Assembly: GCA_012735335.1 (NCBI GenBank)
Contig: JAAYHO010000507.1
Coordinates: 1 to 7,479 of the forward strand
Source: Gammaproteobacteria bacterium
GTDB lineage: Bacteria; Pseudomonadota; Gammaproteobacteria; Pseudomonadales; Pseudomonadaceae
DNA: 7,479 nucleotides
Direction of reading: 5' to 3'
Each line of letters opens with the position of its first letter. The stretch's first letter is position 1. Shown in pieces: positions 6,501 to 7,479 of this stretch. The translations under genes were made by a program, and so were the position numbers. A model generated the notes under the pieces. That model did not search any database, was not told the DNA's origin, and worked only from the letters and a program-made list of their open reading frames with translations.

Positions 6501-7479
<979 letters not shown>

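Overview
The window is a polyamine uptake and catabolism locus from a GC-rich gammaproteobacterium, most likely Pseudomonas or a close relative such as Halopseudomonas. The evidence is gene content and order: a divergent glutamine-synthetase-like gene (spuI), then spuA-spuB-spuC and a periplasmic polyamine-binding protein gene. As I remember it, this is the layout of the Pseudomonas aeruginosa spuI / spuABCDEFGH region. Species cannot be fixed from the sequence alone.

Layout. Positions 1-1068 (minus) hold a 3'-truncated FAD-dependent gamma-glutamylputrescine oxidase (PuuB/OrdL/PauB family). A 97-bp spacer with three short inverted repeats separates it from spuI (1166-2602, minus). A 249-bp divergent control region (2603-2851) carries a perfect 18-bp palindrome and further dyads. 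The plus strand then runs spuA (2852-3622), spuB (3619-4965, overlapping spuA by 4 bp) and spuC (4998-6365). A 204-bp spacer with several hairpins (6366-6569) precedes the binding-protein gene, which runs off the right edge (6570-7479).

How the genes work together. Two routes from putrescine to 4-aminobutyrate (GABA) are encoded side by side. In the gamma-glutamylation route SpuI and/or SpuB attach glutamate to the polyamine. The PuuB-like oxidase makes the gamma-glutamyl aldehyde, an aldehyde dehydrogenase not in this window oxidises it, and SpuA releases GABA and glutamate. In the transamination route SpuC converts putrescine plus pyruvate to 4-aminobutyraldehyde plus alanine. The last gene begins the ABC uptake system that supplies the substrate.

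This is a known kind of system, and I found no wholly new one. The points most worth a second look are: the binding protein in the SpuD position, which carries the tryptophan associated with spermidine-binding SpuE; the 18-bp palindrome in the spuI promoter region; the oxidase gene placed behind spuI; and the hairpin-rich spacers that may set different expression for transport and catabolic genes. No transfer RNA, ribosomal RNA, insertion sequence, CRISPR array or recombination site was seen.
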